The notes: generated by a model not told the origin, from the letters alone. Positions 35,321 through 48,337 are shown, counted from the first letter of the stretch. The stretch is DNA of 64,000 nt from Rutpela maculata (GCA_936432065.2 OW386287.2:185131729-185195728), one strand, 5' to 3'. Made by a program: numbers and translations.

Positions 35321-35790
35321 GAAATGTGTATTCTGTTTGCATAGAACCTCTCATCATCATTCAAAATTCTGTTTTTGAATTCCGTATCAGAGTATTCTCC
35401 AAAAAGCTTTCAAGCAAAAAGAGAATATCGAAATCGGACCATTAGGTTCTGAGATACAAAAAAATTTAGTGCTGCTAATGGCGGCCATCTTTAATGGTCG
35501 CCATTTTGGTGTTTTACGCGGACTTTCAAGTGACTCCATATCTGGAAGGTTATCTTTTGGCATCAACTATGACCATAGAAAGTGGCACATTCCAATAAAA
35601 AAGTGCAGCTTTTTTTTAGCCAATTATCCGACATACTAGTAATACCGCGTCCTTTAACGAAGCTTGCTTACTAAGATATTATTTGCCAAGATGCTGAAGT
35701 CTTAATATCATTTTTATTGCAAAACTCAAAATTTTAAGTCGTGGTTTCTTGATTAACATGGAAACATGATGTAGAATTTATTGAAACGAA

Positions 35791-37614
35791 AGGACCCCGG
35801 AACAAAACCCATGAAAATGTTGATTCGGTGGAATCGGCTGAAATTTTGATATTTTGTAGTTCAAGTCATGCTGATCAAAAGTTCTTATCACATCGAGCCA
35901 ATCCTATGGACAGTTCTTGAGATACAGCTTGTCAAAGTTAGGTAATTTGCGTCGTTTCATACATTCAAGAACTTTTTACTCTTAAACTATTAACTTTAGC
36001 AAAAAGTTGCAAGGGTCGAAATATTTTTGTTCAACTCCAATGGAGCTCAAGAATTTTTTTCAGAATTTTTTAATCAATGTTTAGGTTAGGTAAAATATAT
36101 ATATGTCATATTCCGGCATGCTTCGGTGGGATTGGCTGAAACTTTGCTATTTTGTAGTTAAAGTCATTCTGATCAAAAATTCCTATTGCACTGAGTCTAT
36201 CCTATGAGTGGTTTTCGCTCCAGGAGTGCCTGAAGTTCTTAACAACGAGGTAACGGGTAATCTAAATGTACGTGTTTATGAATGGCTTCCAGCGTGTTTG
36301 TGTACTGTGTGTATGCGTTTGTGTGTATGTATGTGCCAGTGTATACAGAGTTCTCCGAAAATATCGATGACAAACTTCTGGTGCAAAAATATGTTCGCAA
36401 ATACCTTGAGCTACGGCCCTTTGAAAATGGCTGCCAAAAATTGATTATTATATTTGTTATTATTATTATATTTCAGAAACCTTTTGATTTACAGGGACGG
36501 GACTTTATACGCATATTGAACAATAATATAAGCTTATTTTTATAGTATTTTTTAAAAATATTTTTTACCGTAAGTGGGTGATATTGAGGGGGGCTGTCGA
36601 TATTTTGCATTCATTTCTTGTCTTTTATTTTTTTTCACTTTGGTACAAGAATTTCATTCACTAATTAAAAATACACAAACAATGTCCTCTCTCATTTCAG
36701 TCGTAGGACTAGTGTGAGAAAAATCATTCTAATGAGTTTGATGCGGAACCGCTGAAAACACAAGCGTATTATGGTTTTTGGGGTACGTACGGCATGAAAA
36801 TCGCATAAAATATCCATCAATGATTCTTCTTCGAACGATACATGATGCTGGAAACAGAGCACTTGTTCCTGAAAATCCTATGAATGTTCTCAATATTTAA
36901 AAACTAAAATATTATATATAATTATATATTATTATTATATATAAAATATTAAAAAACAACAAATGTAAAAATAAACAGATAGAAAGTGAAACCAAAAAAA
37001 TGGGATCACCCTGGTTGGCAATGAGAACGCTCTCATAAGAAACATAGTGCCGGTAAGAGCAGGTTCTTTGATAAAAATAATCACACACACATGCATGCAC
37101 GTACAAAAACACGCTGGAAGCCATTCATAAACACGTACATATAGATTACCCTTTACCTCGTTGTTAGACTTTCAGGCACTCCTGCAGCAAAAACCACTCA
37201 TAGGATAGATTCAGTGCAATAGGAATTTTTGATCAGCATGACTTTAACTACAAAATAGCAAAGTTTCAGCCAATCCCACCGAAGCATGCCGAAATATGTC
37301 ATATATATATTTCACCTAACCTAAAAATTGATAAAAAAATTCTGTAAAAAATTCTTGAGCTTTATTGGACTAGAACAAAAATATTTCGACCCTTGCAGTT
37401 TTTTGCTAAAGTTAATAGTTTAGGAGTAAAAAGTTCTTGAATGTCTAAAATGACGCAAATTACCTAACTTTGACAAGCTGTATCTCAAAAACTGTCCATA
37501 GGATTGGCTTGATGTGATAAGAACTTTTGATCAGCATGACTTGAACTACAAAATACCAAAATTTCAGCCGATTCCACCGAATCAACATTTTCATGGGTTT
37601 TGTTCCGTGGTCCT
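35791..37614. mobile_element. 1.8-kb foldback, arms ~500 bp
   Basis: AGGACCCCGGAACAAAACCC at the left pairs with the right end, and pairing continues through GGATTGGCTTGATGTG-type blocks to about 36350 and from about 37085. The arms include near-identical ATGGCTTCCAGCGTGTTTGT, giving mirrored short ORFs that are not genes. No clear target duplication is visible. The unpaired centre is AT-rich. Confidence 0.8.
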
Positions 37615-38220
37615 TTAATCACTTCCATATTCTACTGTCATTTTAAATGTATTTCAAAGTGTAGTTTGATTTATTCATTAATCAGGTTGCCAAACGCAGT
37701 TTTTTCTCCATACCCAAAAATTTTGTTATAAGTTATATTACTTATGTAGTTAAAATAGACTGAGAGGAGAAAAAAGTAACAGGTACCGTTTAAGTACCTT
37801 AGAGCAAATAAGCAAATTCCAAAATATAGCGTCAGCAATCATCTTGAATAACTTTAGTCTACTTTATCTTTTGACCTTATGGTTAGAATTGGACAATTTT
37901 TTAAAAATTTTCCAACACACGTCATCAAAATAATTGATCCGTTAAAGTCAGAATCTCACCCAGCAGAGTAAGTTCCAAACAGATGAACAATTTTGAAGAT
38001 AAATGACCAAAAGGATTTCAGGATAAATAGTGAAGAAAGTTGTTACAATGTGTGAAACGAAGAAACATATTGATGCTGGAAATGATAATTTTATCGGATT
38101 TACTGTATTTGTTATCTCGAAAACCATTATATTTCAACTTTGTTCGACTACTATTATTGGCATCTACATAACAGATGACTATTATTTATATAAACACAGT
38201 TTATGTATAAATAATAATAG
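37615..38220. other. No recognised feature
   Basis: AT-rich sequence with a frame at 38030-38299 of no recognisable domain. Confidence 0.45.
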
Positions 38221-38344
38221 AATAATAGAAGTTACAGTGAGGTTAGCTAAAAGCCTTGCAGCCCATTTTGCGGACCCGAACCTTTCTTGGCTTATCTAAG
38301 GGACACATACCGGAGGAGGTCCAGAAATGGGAAAAGGGACAATA

Positions 38345-38775
38345 GAAGTCCTATGGGAGGAATATTCCAGGCCAAAGACAAGCGGAAAGGTTTATAACCT
38401 ATTCAACAAAGAATGCTTCTCGAACTAAGTACGACCTAAGGCTAATCACAGGCCTTCTAACTGGCCATTGCCCCTTGAGATTATCATCTCAAGAACATGG
38501 GCATGGCAGCACATGACAAATCCAGATACTATGAATCTGCAACTGAGACTGCTGAACATATACTTTGTGAATGCAAGGTATTAATCCGCATTAGGCTAAA
38601 GTGCTTAGAACAGGCGGAATTAACGCCTGAGGACATAGGGAAATTAGCTCCGAGGAAAATCACAAGCTTTGTAGAAAGTCTTGGAATTCTGGCCAAAAAC
38701 TAGTTGTAGGGTAATTCACAAAAGATCTTTTAGGTCGAGGTGAAGAAAGGCCAACTCAGGGCCAAGCGATCCCTT
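38345..38775 (+). pseudogene. Jockey-type non-LTR polymerase C-terminus plus 3' UTR
   Basis: The frame KYDLRLITGLLTGHCPLR is followed, after a frameshift, by MGMAAHDKSRYYESATETAE, HILCEC and LTPEDIGKLAPRKI, ending ...GILAKN at 38701. These are the hallmark C-terminal motifs of insect Jockey-clade ORF2: LLTGHC.L..HL..MG, the C..C...ETAEHILC.C zinc-like motif (first cysteines lost here), and the short tail before the stop. The GGTCGAGGTG...AAGGCC...AGCGATCCCTT sequence after the stop resembles a Jockey 3' UTR. All catalytic domains are missing (5' truncation), and at least one frameshift is present. Confidence 0.85.
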
Positions 38776-39247
38776 AAACAATCTATAATCTACAGTGAGG
38801 TTTTAACAAGAAGTAAAGCTTAACTTTATTTTCAACATTACTTATTAATGCAGATTGATTATAGCTTGGTACTGCTAGATTTCTTTAAACCATTCGCTGT
38901 GTTAGATCAGTTTTTACTTTGTGCTAGGTTTAAATATCACGGACTTGATCCGGTTTCGGTAAATTGTTTTATTCTGCCATCTTACAGTACATCAGCAGAA
39001 GGCTATGCTAGAAGCATGGTTTCTAGTGGTTGATCATATAACATCACGAATGCTACAGGGATTTGTTCCCAATTCCACTGTTTTCTTTTATACTGCAATA
39101 AAAAAGTCGAATTTTCAAAAATAATTTATACGCGACAGTCAAATCTATTTTAACATCTAACAGTTTAAGGAATAAATTTGCCAGTCATTGATCCTTTCAG
39201 TACTTAGCTGCTCTCTTTTCATTAATAGCACAACTCTGATTTCTGAT
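38776..39247. other. No recognised feature
   Basis: AT-rich sequence without recognisable features. Confidence 0.45.
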
Positions 39248-39586
39248 ATTACTTCCACATCCAGTGGAAGTATAGCAACACAAAAAAAAAAATTGAAAAT
39301 TTTTATTGTTCAAATAGGTTTTAAATGTCATGAAACGTCTAGATTTTAAGTTTGAGCAAAAAAAAAATCAGTCTGACTGTTGGTCTGTCTACCTTTTTTG
39401 TGCGCACGTTTACTCTAGAACCGTTTGAGATATTGACTTGAAATTTGGTACACGTAAGTATTTTCACGAGATCTGAAACTAGATTATATTTTGATCTTAT
39501 TCCGTTGAAGGGTTGGGGGGTAAATTGAGGTAAATAGGAGTAAATGCATAAATCAAGCAGAGTCCATAAAATTGGTATTTAGTATA

Positions 39587-42500
39587 CAGGGTGTCCCGTA
39601 AGTAATGGTACATAGAGCAAAGGTAGATTCCTTATGTAAAAATATTACGATTTAACCAAACCTACCTCAGTCCAAAAGTTGATATTAACAGAGATACAGG
39701 GTGTCAAAGTTAAATTTTTCTTTTGTTTTTTTTAAATAATTTCTTTAAAAATTGAAATATTTGAACAAAATTTGGTGATTGGAGATTTTTTAAGGCGAGG
39801 AATTCAAATCTATTCATACTTTTGTTGTTATTTGTAGAGGGCGCCACCTACGGTAGTTTGCATGTCATTTATATGTCATATATTTTTGGCGATTTTTTTT
39901 TTTTATTTTCTTCGAATAAAAATTCGTATTTTCCTGTCTTATTTACGTGAAACGCTACGAGTAATCGTTTTCGAGATATTTGGTTTTAAAACATTCTATG
40001 CAACCAATTTAAATAAAATAAAATATTATATTATTGTTTGATTTACAGAATAATTGATAGTGAAGCAAACAGTATAAAATTAAATCCTCTTTTTTCAGAT
40101 TTTTTAAATTTATTACATTCCGAAACTAGCAAAAAAAAGTACGAAGAACAATGACTTTCAAATAAATAAACTCAACATTTGAGAAACAGAAGATTAAGCT
40201 ACGAGAATAATCAATCGAATCAATCGAATTATACAAATTAAGGTTAAACAGCAGCGTACATACAATAGATATGAAACACACCCCCAGGGAGGGGCGAAAG
40301 TAGCCCCCATATATAAAAAAATCGATCCAAAACAGCAATGACTGCTGAAAAAGCTCGAAATGTCTAAGTTTTATTAAAGTGATAATAAACTGCATCAGGT
40401 CTGACGTAATCTTCATAAACTACCCCTATAGGGTTGAGAACAACCACCCCCCAGTTTAAAGGACACGGGAAAAACAGAAAATTGCGTAGTACTCTAAAAT
40501 AGAACTAGAAACTTACGCACCATCAACGTCCTATAGTGTCAACCCTCAGAGGGTGTGAAAACTACCTCCGTTCAGGATTCAACTTGAAAAAGCTGCAATG
40601 AACGTCGAAAAAGCTCGAAACTCCGGAGGTTTGTAAAGGTGAGAAGAGTCGGCAGTAGTTTTGGCTCAATTATTGAAAACTACCCCAACAGCGCTGCCAA
40701 AAATGACCTCTCATCTTAAATGATACAGAAAAAACAAGAAAAAAATATGTATCCGAAAGTATTTCCATTTTTACGGATGCTATGATTGGTTAAAATTGCG
40801 TAGTACTCAGAGTTAGACTTAGAAAGTCACGTACCACTGTTGTTATTCAATTCCACTCCCCTAGGGGGTGAAAATTACTCCCTGTGTGAGAAACAACTAT
40901 AAGAAGGAGAAAAAAACTATGGAAATGAAACGAAAAAGCAACAGTATAGCTTTTTCAGTAGTCACTGCAACATTTTTTTCGTTGCATCTCGAATGACGGT
41001 AGTGTAGATTCTTTCTAGGGGTGTTACTTAATAACATTGATAGGACATGAGTTTCAAACTCTAAGTGTACAATACGATTTTTGCCAATCATATCATCCAT
41101 AAAAATGTAAATCCGGTTAGTTTCTCTCTGTTTTTCCAGCATCCTACGGATGGATATAGGGGTGGCATCTTGCAAACCCGTAGGGGTGGTTTTCAAGCAC
41201 AGCGCCGAACATAGTCTAGTTTCTTCTCACTTCCACACAACGCAGATGTTTCGAATTTTTATAGAAGTCACTGTAACTTTTTATAGTTAAATCTTACATA
41301 GGGGGTAGTTTTCACACCCTCTGAGGGTTGACACTGTAAGACGTTGATGGTACGTAAGTTTCCAGTTCTATTTTAGAGTACTACGCAATTTCAGCGAATC
41401 ATAGCTTCCATGAAAATAGAAATCCTGTTGGATTTCACGTTTTTTCTTGTTTTTCTCGTGTCCTTTAAACTTGAGGGTGGTTGTTCCCAACCCTATAGGG
41501 GCAGTTTATGAAGATTACATCGGACCTGATGCAGTTTTTTATTACTTTAACAAAACTTAGACATTTTGAGCTCTTTCAGCAGTCATTGCTGTTTTGGTTC
41601 GATTTTTTTATATATGGGGGCTAGTTTTCGACTCTCCCTGGGGGTGTGTTTCATATATTGTATGTAGGCTGCTGTTTAACCTTAATTTGTATAATTGATG
41701 TAACAACTATTCTCGTAGCTTAATCTTCCTTTTACCCCATTCCAGGGGTGTTTTTTGGCTCTAGCTAATAATTTTGGGGGTGTACGATTTTTTTTGACCT
41801 CGGATTCGGATTCAGCAACCGAAAATACATGGGGATACATGGGTCTGGTTCGCTGCTCTGAACATTTTTTTTTGTGGGGCTGTGTTATTGTTATTTATTT
41901 ATTTTTTCAATGAAATTTGCATTTAAATAAAAATTGTTTCTCAAATTTTAAGTTTATTTATTTCAAAGTCATTGTTCTTCGTACTTTTTTTGCTAGTGTT
42001 GGAATGTAATAAATTTAAAAAATTTGAAAAAAGGAAATTTCATTTTATACTGTTCGCTTCACTATCAGTTATTCTGTAAATCAAACAATAATATATTTTA
42101 TTTTGGTTGCATTGAATACTTTAAAACCAAATATCTCGAAAACGGTTACTCGTAGCGACATTTAGAAGGTATACCTTTTTTTACGTAAAAAAGTTTTAAA
42201 AAAAGTCGCCAAAAATATATGACACGCAAACGTAGGTGGCGCCCTCTACAAATAACTGCAAAAGTATGAATATATTTGAATCTCTCACCTCAAAAAATCC
42301 TCATTCACCAAATTTTATTAAAATATTTCCATTTTTAAAAAAGAAATTATTTAAAAAAAAACAAAACAAGAATTTAAATTTGACACCCTGTATCTCTGTT
42401 AATATCAACTTTTAGACTAAGGTAAGTTTGGTTAAATCGTAATATTTTTACTTAAGGAATCTGCATTTGCTCTATGTACTGTTACTTATGGGACACCCGG
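39587..42500. mobile_element. 2.9-kb TA-flanked foldback
   Basis: CAGGGTGTCCCGTAAGTAAT and the inverted right end (ATTACTTATGGGACACCCGG-like) are flanked by TA at 39585-39586 and 42501-42502. Arms of over 1 kb pair through TACACTGTATCTCTGTTAAT-type and GGACACGGGAAAAACAG blocks. The middle is built of diverged repeats with GTGTCAACCCTCAGAGGGTG in opposite orientations. No transposase is present. The right arm carries a ~200-bp insert absent from the left (about 41727-41935). Confidence 0.85.
41730..41886. mobile_element. Short relative of the 32566-34021 foldback
   Basis: It contains GATTCGGATTCAGCAACC, GAAAATACATGGGGATACAT and the terminus GTGGGGCTGTG followed by TTA, matching one unit and one end of the larger element. 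TTA also precedes its left edge, fitting the same 3-bp target type. The left terminus is incomplete. Confidence 0.55.
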
Positions 42501-42971
42501 TATATAAGAGAAGCTGAAGTGTCAAAAAAATTATTTTTCATTATTAAAGGGGGTGAAAAAAATAAAATTGTTATTTAGTGTGTGTACAAGAACCAAAGGC
42601 CTCAAAAATGTTTTCTAGTTTATCCACCCCCATTACCACCTTCCACCACTCCTACCCTCACTACCGGCATTGGCTTATCGTTTTATGGGTTTTTGGGGTA
42701 GACGATTTCAAATATTATATTATTAAAGTTCCATAAACATTTGATCCCATATACAATTTTTTTTCGTTTAGAGAGACTTGAATAGAAAATCTGGATATGG
42801 AAGTAGTGATTCCTTGGGCAGCAGTTTTTTTTATATATTCTTATATGGAGTACACGAGTAATATTGTATAAGCTTGAAGTAATATACAGTTAATAAACAA
42901 TCGCTATAACTTTGCTGCTTGAAAATGCTTTCTAAGTTAGTAGAACATTTCTGTCATGCTATTCCTTATTA

Positions 42972-44778
42972 GGCGAGCGGTGCACCCCTAAAAAGATGAA
43001 TAAAAAAGTGACATAACCTCCCGAACAAAGTTGCTAGATTGAAACTAATTGGAATCGATTAGTTACGTTTTAGGGAACAAAAAACCTAAATAACATTTTT
43101 TTGTCTGAGTGGCAGGTAATTTGTTACAACCAATGAAATTGCAGAGTAAAAAAAATGTAAAAAATCCATTTGAAAATACATTTTGTAAGTTAATTGGGCA
43201 AAAATAAACACTTTTTGTATCTTGTAATGTTTTCGAAAAATGCACTGTTTTTGAGTTATAGGTGATTTAAGGTCCGAAAATGGCCAAAAGTCGACAACTT
43301 CAAAAATTCTTATCTCGGCTTCTACTGAACTTTTTTTTTGTTTCGGGTCGTAAAATGATCGTTAATACTTATACTTAAACATGCTATTTTTTGTAATGAA
43401 GCAACTTTTCATTTTCATTCCACTCGGATGCAGAACATAAAAAAAGTGAAAAAAATTTTTTATTTTATCAATTTTTTAAAAATTTTTCAATTAAGTCAGG
43501 CTAGAAAAAAACAAAAAATAAAAGTGGGTAGACCGCGTGTTTCTGAACAAAAAATGTTTTAATAAAATGTATCGCTAAAGCCACGGTTTTCCCGGAAAAA
43601 AAGGAGCAAAGGATGGATGTAAAAAATATACTTATATAAATTATCATGCCCGAAATCAATCGTCACAATAAACAATATAGAAAAAAATAAAAGCCCCTTC
43701 AAAAAAATTCTTTCTTCATTGAAAACTGTTAAAAAGAATGTACACTTTATGATTATTATGGTTTATTAAGTTGTAGTAACGTGGATTCAAAAAAAGTACA
43801 TCTCAAATCATTTTAATTTAACTGCTTGATGATTTTCTTGATAAATATATTGGAGGCTGTAACCATGATAAGAACTTGCGATTGTCAAGATCTTATCCGT
43901 ATAACTATGAAAATATCTTTGATTGTTTTGAATATAAATTCTGGAACTTTTCCAATACATTACATTTACATTTCCAATATTTTACCTCCAGACTCACTAT
44001 TTATCCTCTTAGTCACTAAGAAAAAATTTAAAAATGTGTAATCAGAAAGAGAAAATAGCTTTATTTTACTTGTTAGAACTGCTAAGAATTTTTAGAGGTT
44101 CTGTAGTATGCATTTAACCGTGCGCTTGTCCGAGCAGAGTGACAACGTTATTTCACTATTTTTTGCCGGGAAAACCGTGGCTTTAGCGATACATTTTATT
44201 AGAACATTTTTTGTTCAAAAACATGTGGTCTACCCACTTTTATTTTTTGTTTTTTTTTCTAGCCTGACTTAATTTAAAAATTTTGAAAAAATTGATAAAA
44301 TAAAAAAAATTTTCACTTTTTTTATGGTCTGCATCCGAGTGGAATGAAAATGAAAAGTTGCTTTATTACAAAAAATAGTATGTTTAAGTATAAGTATTAA
44401 CGATCATTTTACGACCCAAAACATGAAAAAAAGTCCAGTAGAATTTTTGAAGTTGTCGACTTTTGGCCATTTTCGGACCTTAAATCGCCTATAATTCAAA
44501 AACAGTGCATTTTTCGAAAACATTACAAGAGACAAAAAATGTTTATTTTTGCCCAATTAACTTAAAAAATGTGTTTTCAAATGGATTTTTTACATGTTTT
44601 TTATTCTGCAATTTCATTGGTAGTAACAAATTACCTGCCACTCGGACAAAAAAATGTTATTTAGGTTTTTTGTTCCCTAAAACGTAACTAATCAATTCCA
44701 ATTGGTTTCAATCTGGCAACTTTGTTCGGGAGGTTATGTCACTTTTTTATTCATCTTTTTAGGGGTGCACCGCTCACC
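42972..44778. mobile_element. 1.8-kb foldback with ~650-bp arms
   Basis: GGCGAGCGGTGCACCCCTAA pairs with the right end, and TA flanks both sides (42970-42971, 44779-44780). The arms (42972-43630, 44140-44778) match closely, including mirrored 60-codon frames beginning MHFSKTLQ that are only repeat translations. The centre (43630-44140) is unpaired and AT-rich. Confidence 0.88.
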
Positions 44779-45381
44779 TATATTAATATGCTGTTCATGT
44801 AGAAACCACTTTGAGATTTGAGAAATTAGTTTAAAAAAAATGAAGAAAGCTATATTGTGTTTAAAGAATTGCTAGAGAAAAACAATAAACATAGTACAAA
44901 AATTATGTTGATTGTTGATCTGTTCCTGTAAGGAATTGTTAATACGGGATATACATATGCCAGTAATAATGTTATTCACTTTTATCGTGTCATTTATTAC
45001 TTCGTAAGATTGATTTGATAATTTACGAAACAGGGGCGAGGAAAAGTATGATCATTTAGTTCAACTTAGTCATGGACTAATTATAAATTAATATTATGGC
45101 ATGCTCTGATGCAAATATTTAAATAATAATTATCCTTGAATAATTCTAGTGAGGAAGGTATCATTACAAATAACAAAACGAAACTTTCTTAGTAAAGTTT
45201 AGACCAATATGTTTGCAATAATTCCGCCAAATCAAATCAGAAATAATATTTCTAGTCTTTTTTGTATAATGTCATAAACCGCCTGTTTAAATAAGTTTGA
45301 ATCAGTCTTAACGGAATGGGATTTTCTCGAAAAGAAAAATCGTGTAATGTTGGTGGAAATTGTATACGAGTTATGAATACA

Positions 45382-45563
45382 CCAGGTGCCACAGCCTAGT
45401 GGCTCTCCCCTATATTTCCTATAATTTTTAACTTATCCATTTGAAATTTGGGGTGCATAAACTACCTGTAAAAATGGATTTTTGGACACAAAAACGGTGT
45501 GAGACTATTTTCGGTTTACCCGGAAATTGCCGCAACTTTCGATTTTTAAATGGAACAACCCTG
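45382..45563. mobile_element. ~182-bp MITE, copy 1
   Basis: CCAGGTGCCACAGCCTAGTG at one end and GGAACAACCCTG then TA at the other. It matches the copies at 53313-53493 and 54969-55150. Confidence 0.7.
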
Positions 45564-45569
45564 TATATT

Positions 45570-46360
45570 TTTACATTTTCATTTAGACGTATATATCTCG
45601 AAAAGTACGCATTTTTAAGGCTAAAGGAAAATAGGTAAACGTATTCAGAATACGACTTCCTACAAAAAAGGTTCTATACATTTTTCCAATTATCCCATTG
45701 GCTTTTCCGGAAAATCGACTTGAAAAATATGTATATGTGTTTTTTTCGTAGTTTTTTATTTTGAATGCAAATATCTCGAAAAGTGCGCGATTTTAGGGCT
45801 AAATTAAGTAGATAAGTAGACTTGTTAAAAAAACTCCTATACATTTTCCGATCATCCGATTGGTTTTTCCGGAAAAGCTTCTTGAAGAATATATATATTT
45901 GCTTTTTCGTTTTTTTTTTTTTCATTTTGGCGTATATATATCTCTCTAATATATAGAACCTTTTTTATAGGAAATCACATTCTGAGCAAGTTTACTAATG
46001 TTCATTTAGCCTTAAAATGCGTTCTTTCCGAGATATATACGTTCAAATGAAAAAAAAAAAAAAACACGAAAAAGGAAACATATATATTCTTCAAGAAGCT
46101 TTTCCGGAAAAACCAATGGGATAATCGAAAACGTATAGAAGCTTTTTTTGTAGAAAATCTCATTCTGAACTAGTTTATTTATGTTCATTTAACCCTAAAG
46201 TCGCTTTTCCGGTAAAGCCAATGGGATAATCGGAAAAATGTATAGTCTTTTTTGAAGGAAATCGTATTCTGAACACGTTTACCTACGCCCCTTTAGCCTT
46301 AAAAACGCGTACTTTCCGAGATATAAAAGTCTAAATGAAAAAAAAAAAAAACATGAAAAA
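45570..46360. repeat. Inverted array of ~170-bp units
   Basis: TATATATCTCGAAAAGTACG, TCCCATTGGCTTTTCCGGAA and TTCTATACATTTTTCC-type blocks occur twice in one orientation and then inverted, with a centre near 45945. It abuts the MITE at 45382. The frames within are repeat translations. Confidence 0.75.
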
Positions 46361-46616
46361 TCGTATATGTATATATCTCAAAAATCATGTCTTTTTTTTG
46401 CGCATAAGCAAAAAATTGTTCTAAAAGTTGAGTACTTACTACTTATGCAGAGAAACTGCTGTTCAAAATTTTTCTCTAAAACGGCGGTTTTTTCCTAATT
46501 TGAGTGGATTATTAGAAAGTTTGGTAAAAAGTGCCATGGCAAAAACTAGATTGGTATCACTAAAAGTCACTGCACACGTAGACCAACTCGTCTAATTCCC
46601 ACAGTTTGTAAAAATG
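46361..46616. other. No recognised feature
   Basis: Nothing recognised. The block ending in GACTTTTAGTGATACC-like sequence has a loose inverted relative at 47540-47600, so this may be the edge of a larger unit around family A copy 3. Confidence 0.35.
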
Positions 46617-46677
46617 AGTATATAATATAATAATAATCCTATAATATAATAATAATCCTATAATATAATAATAATCA
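46617..46677. repeat. Minisatellite, 19-bp unit x3
   Basis: TATAATATAATAATAATCC is repeated three times in direct succession. Confidence 0.85.
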
Positions 46678-46693
46678 TATCATTGCTTTCATT

Positions 46694-47381
46694 ATTTTAC
46701 TTCCACATCCAGTGAAAGTATAGTAACGCAAAAAAATATTAAAAAATTTCTATTGTTCAAATAGGCTTAGAATGTCATGAAATGTCGAGATTTTAATTTT
46801 GAGCAAAAAAAAATTCTGTTTGTCTGTCTGTGTGTAACTTTTTTTTGTGAGCACGTTTACTCTGGAACCGTTTAAGATTGACTTGAAATTTGGTACAGAT
46901 ATGTATTTTAACGAGATCTGGAACTAGATTATATTTTGATCTTATTCCGTTGAAGAGTTGGGGGGTAAATTGAGGTAAATGGGTAAATCAAGCAAGTAAG
47001 AGTCCATGAAATTGGTATTTAATAAATATATGAGGAGCTAAGGTCTCAAAAAAAATTTTGGCATTGGCTATCCCCTATTACCACCCCCACCATTATTAAA
47101 TTGGTGAAAAATATTGTAATTTAGTGTGTGTACAAAACCCAAAGTCATCAAGAATTTTTTTCACTTCATTCACCTCCACCACCACCACCACCACCCCCCT
47201 ACTACCGATGCGTCATATCATTTTGTGGGTTTTTGGGGTACACGATTTCAAATGTTATATTATTAAAGTTTCATAAACAATTATTTCCACATAGTGGAGT
47301 GCAAATATAGTATTTTCGTTGTAAGAGAGTTGGATAGGAAGTCTGGATGTGGAAGTAGTGATTCCTTAGGCAGCGGTTTTT
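46694..47381 (-). mobile_element. Hairpin-ended repeat, family A, copy 3 (uninterrupted)
   Basis: It runs from ATTTTACTTCCACATCCAGT to CTGGATGTGGAAGTAGTGAT then TCCTTAGGCAGCGG. It includes a (CCA)n stretch near 47167-47197. Inverted TACTTCCACATCCAG lies at both ends. The 60-codon frame with a proline run comes from the (CCA)n and is not a gene. Confidence 0.8.
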
Positions 47382-48337
47382 AATGTTGAATTTACTTTGA
47401 TTAATTAGAAATCATCTCATTAGTTTGTTTTGTAGTCTACAATGTTTTAAAAAGTTCAAATGATACAATTTATCACTTCATCAGAGCTGTTAGTTTAGAA
47501 GTTAGGTATTTTATTTTTACAAAGTCTGGAAATTAGACGAGTTGGTCAACATGTGCAGTGACTTTTTACTACTTCTAGTGATATCAATCTACTTTTCACC
47601 AAACTTTCTAATGTGAAATAGGTCAATTCATAATTTGATTTTTCTGAGCAAAAATCAGATTTGAACGTACCTACTTGCTAAATGAACATTCCGTCGAATT
47701 TCAACGGACATTTTTTGGAATTATGTTATCGAGCAGCATCATAAATTTTCCAATTCAGATTTTATTGTAGTTTGGAATTTTCTTTATTTTATTAAATTTC
47801 GTCGATTTTGTTGTTCTATAACGATAACATACGTGTCTAAATTTATTTCTGGCACACCCCTGTATAACTAAATATGAATAGCTAGCAGTAAAATTAATAA
47901 TTTTCTAATGTACTTGTGTAAGCGTGTATATTTCAGTAGTTCTTAGTTTTTTCTAAGTTTCCCAAAATACGTACCTGTAATAAATATTTATATGATTTAA
48001 AAGGGAAGGAGAAACGAATGCTTGCGTAATGGTATGTGATGCATGTCCCTTAACCTATATTATAATCAGCTTCAATATCGTTGACGTTGAGAGTGAAAAG
48101 CTTAGAAATAATGAGGACTCTTGAAATGACTTACAAGCATTTCTCATTCTTCGAGTTTATCAGCCATCTTATCATCTGTTTAAGTAAAACCATCCAACTG
48201 ATACAAATGAGACCAGAGATCAGATCGTTCTAAAACTAGTTTCTCATTTATTTCAACATGTCTAACGTAATATTTTCTAAACAATATTGATGTTAAAGAA
48301 CAAGAGTTAGTTTAAAGTACGTATATTGATTTATTAA
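47382..48337. other. No recognised feature
   Basis: AT-rich sequence with no recognised gene or element. Confidence 0.45.

Larger units (their letters stand above)
32045..35505. mobile_element. Candidate TIR unit carrying the PIN-like gene
   Basis: At the left, ATTTTTTTGTATCTCAGCTC and CTAATGGTCCGATTTTGAT are followed by GAAAGCTC. At the right the same blocks appear inverted: GAAAGCTTTCAAG..., ATCGGACCATTAGG, TCTGAGATACAAAAAAATTT. About 85 bp of interrupted pairing frames the pseudogene at 34030-35320. Subtracting the nested foldback (32566-34021) and MITE (34094-34330) leaves about 1.8 kb. The outer boundary and target duplication are not resolved, so this is a supported but unproven transposon. 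Confidence 0.5.
39248..42830 (-). mobile_element. Hairpin-ended repeat, family A, copy 2, split by a foldback
   Basis: The two parts, 39248-39584 and 42503-42830, together match the intact copy at 46694-47381. The terminal hairpin ACTTCCAC-ATCCA-GTGGAAGT is at 39250. Between them sits the 2.9-kb foldback inserted at a TA. Confidence 0.8.

Noticed and set aside
36208..37124. Mirrored frames containing MASSVF
   Set aside because: They lie in the paired arms of the 35791-37614 foldback and have no domain.
43063..44687. Two 60-codon frames starting MHFSKTLQ
   Set aside because: They are mirror copies in the two arms of the foldback at 42972-44778.
47128..47310. 60-codon frame with a proline run
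   Set aside because: The run is encoded by a (CCA)n tract inside the family A repeat.
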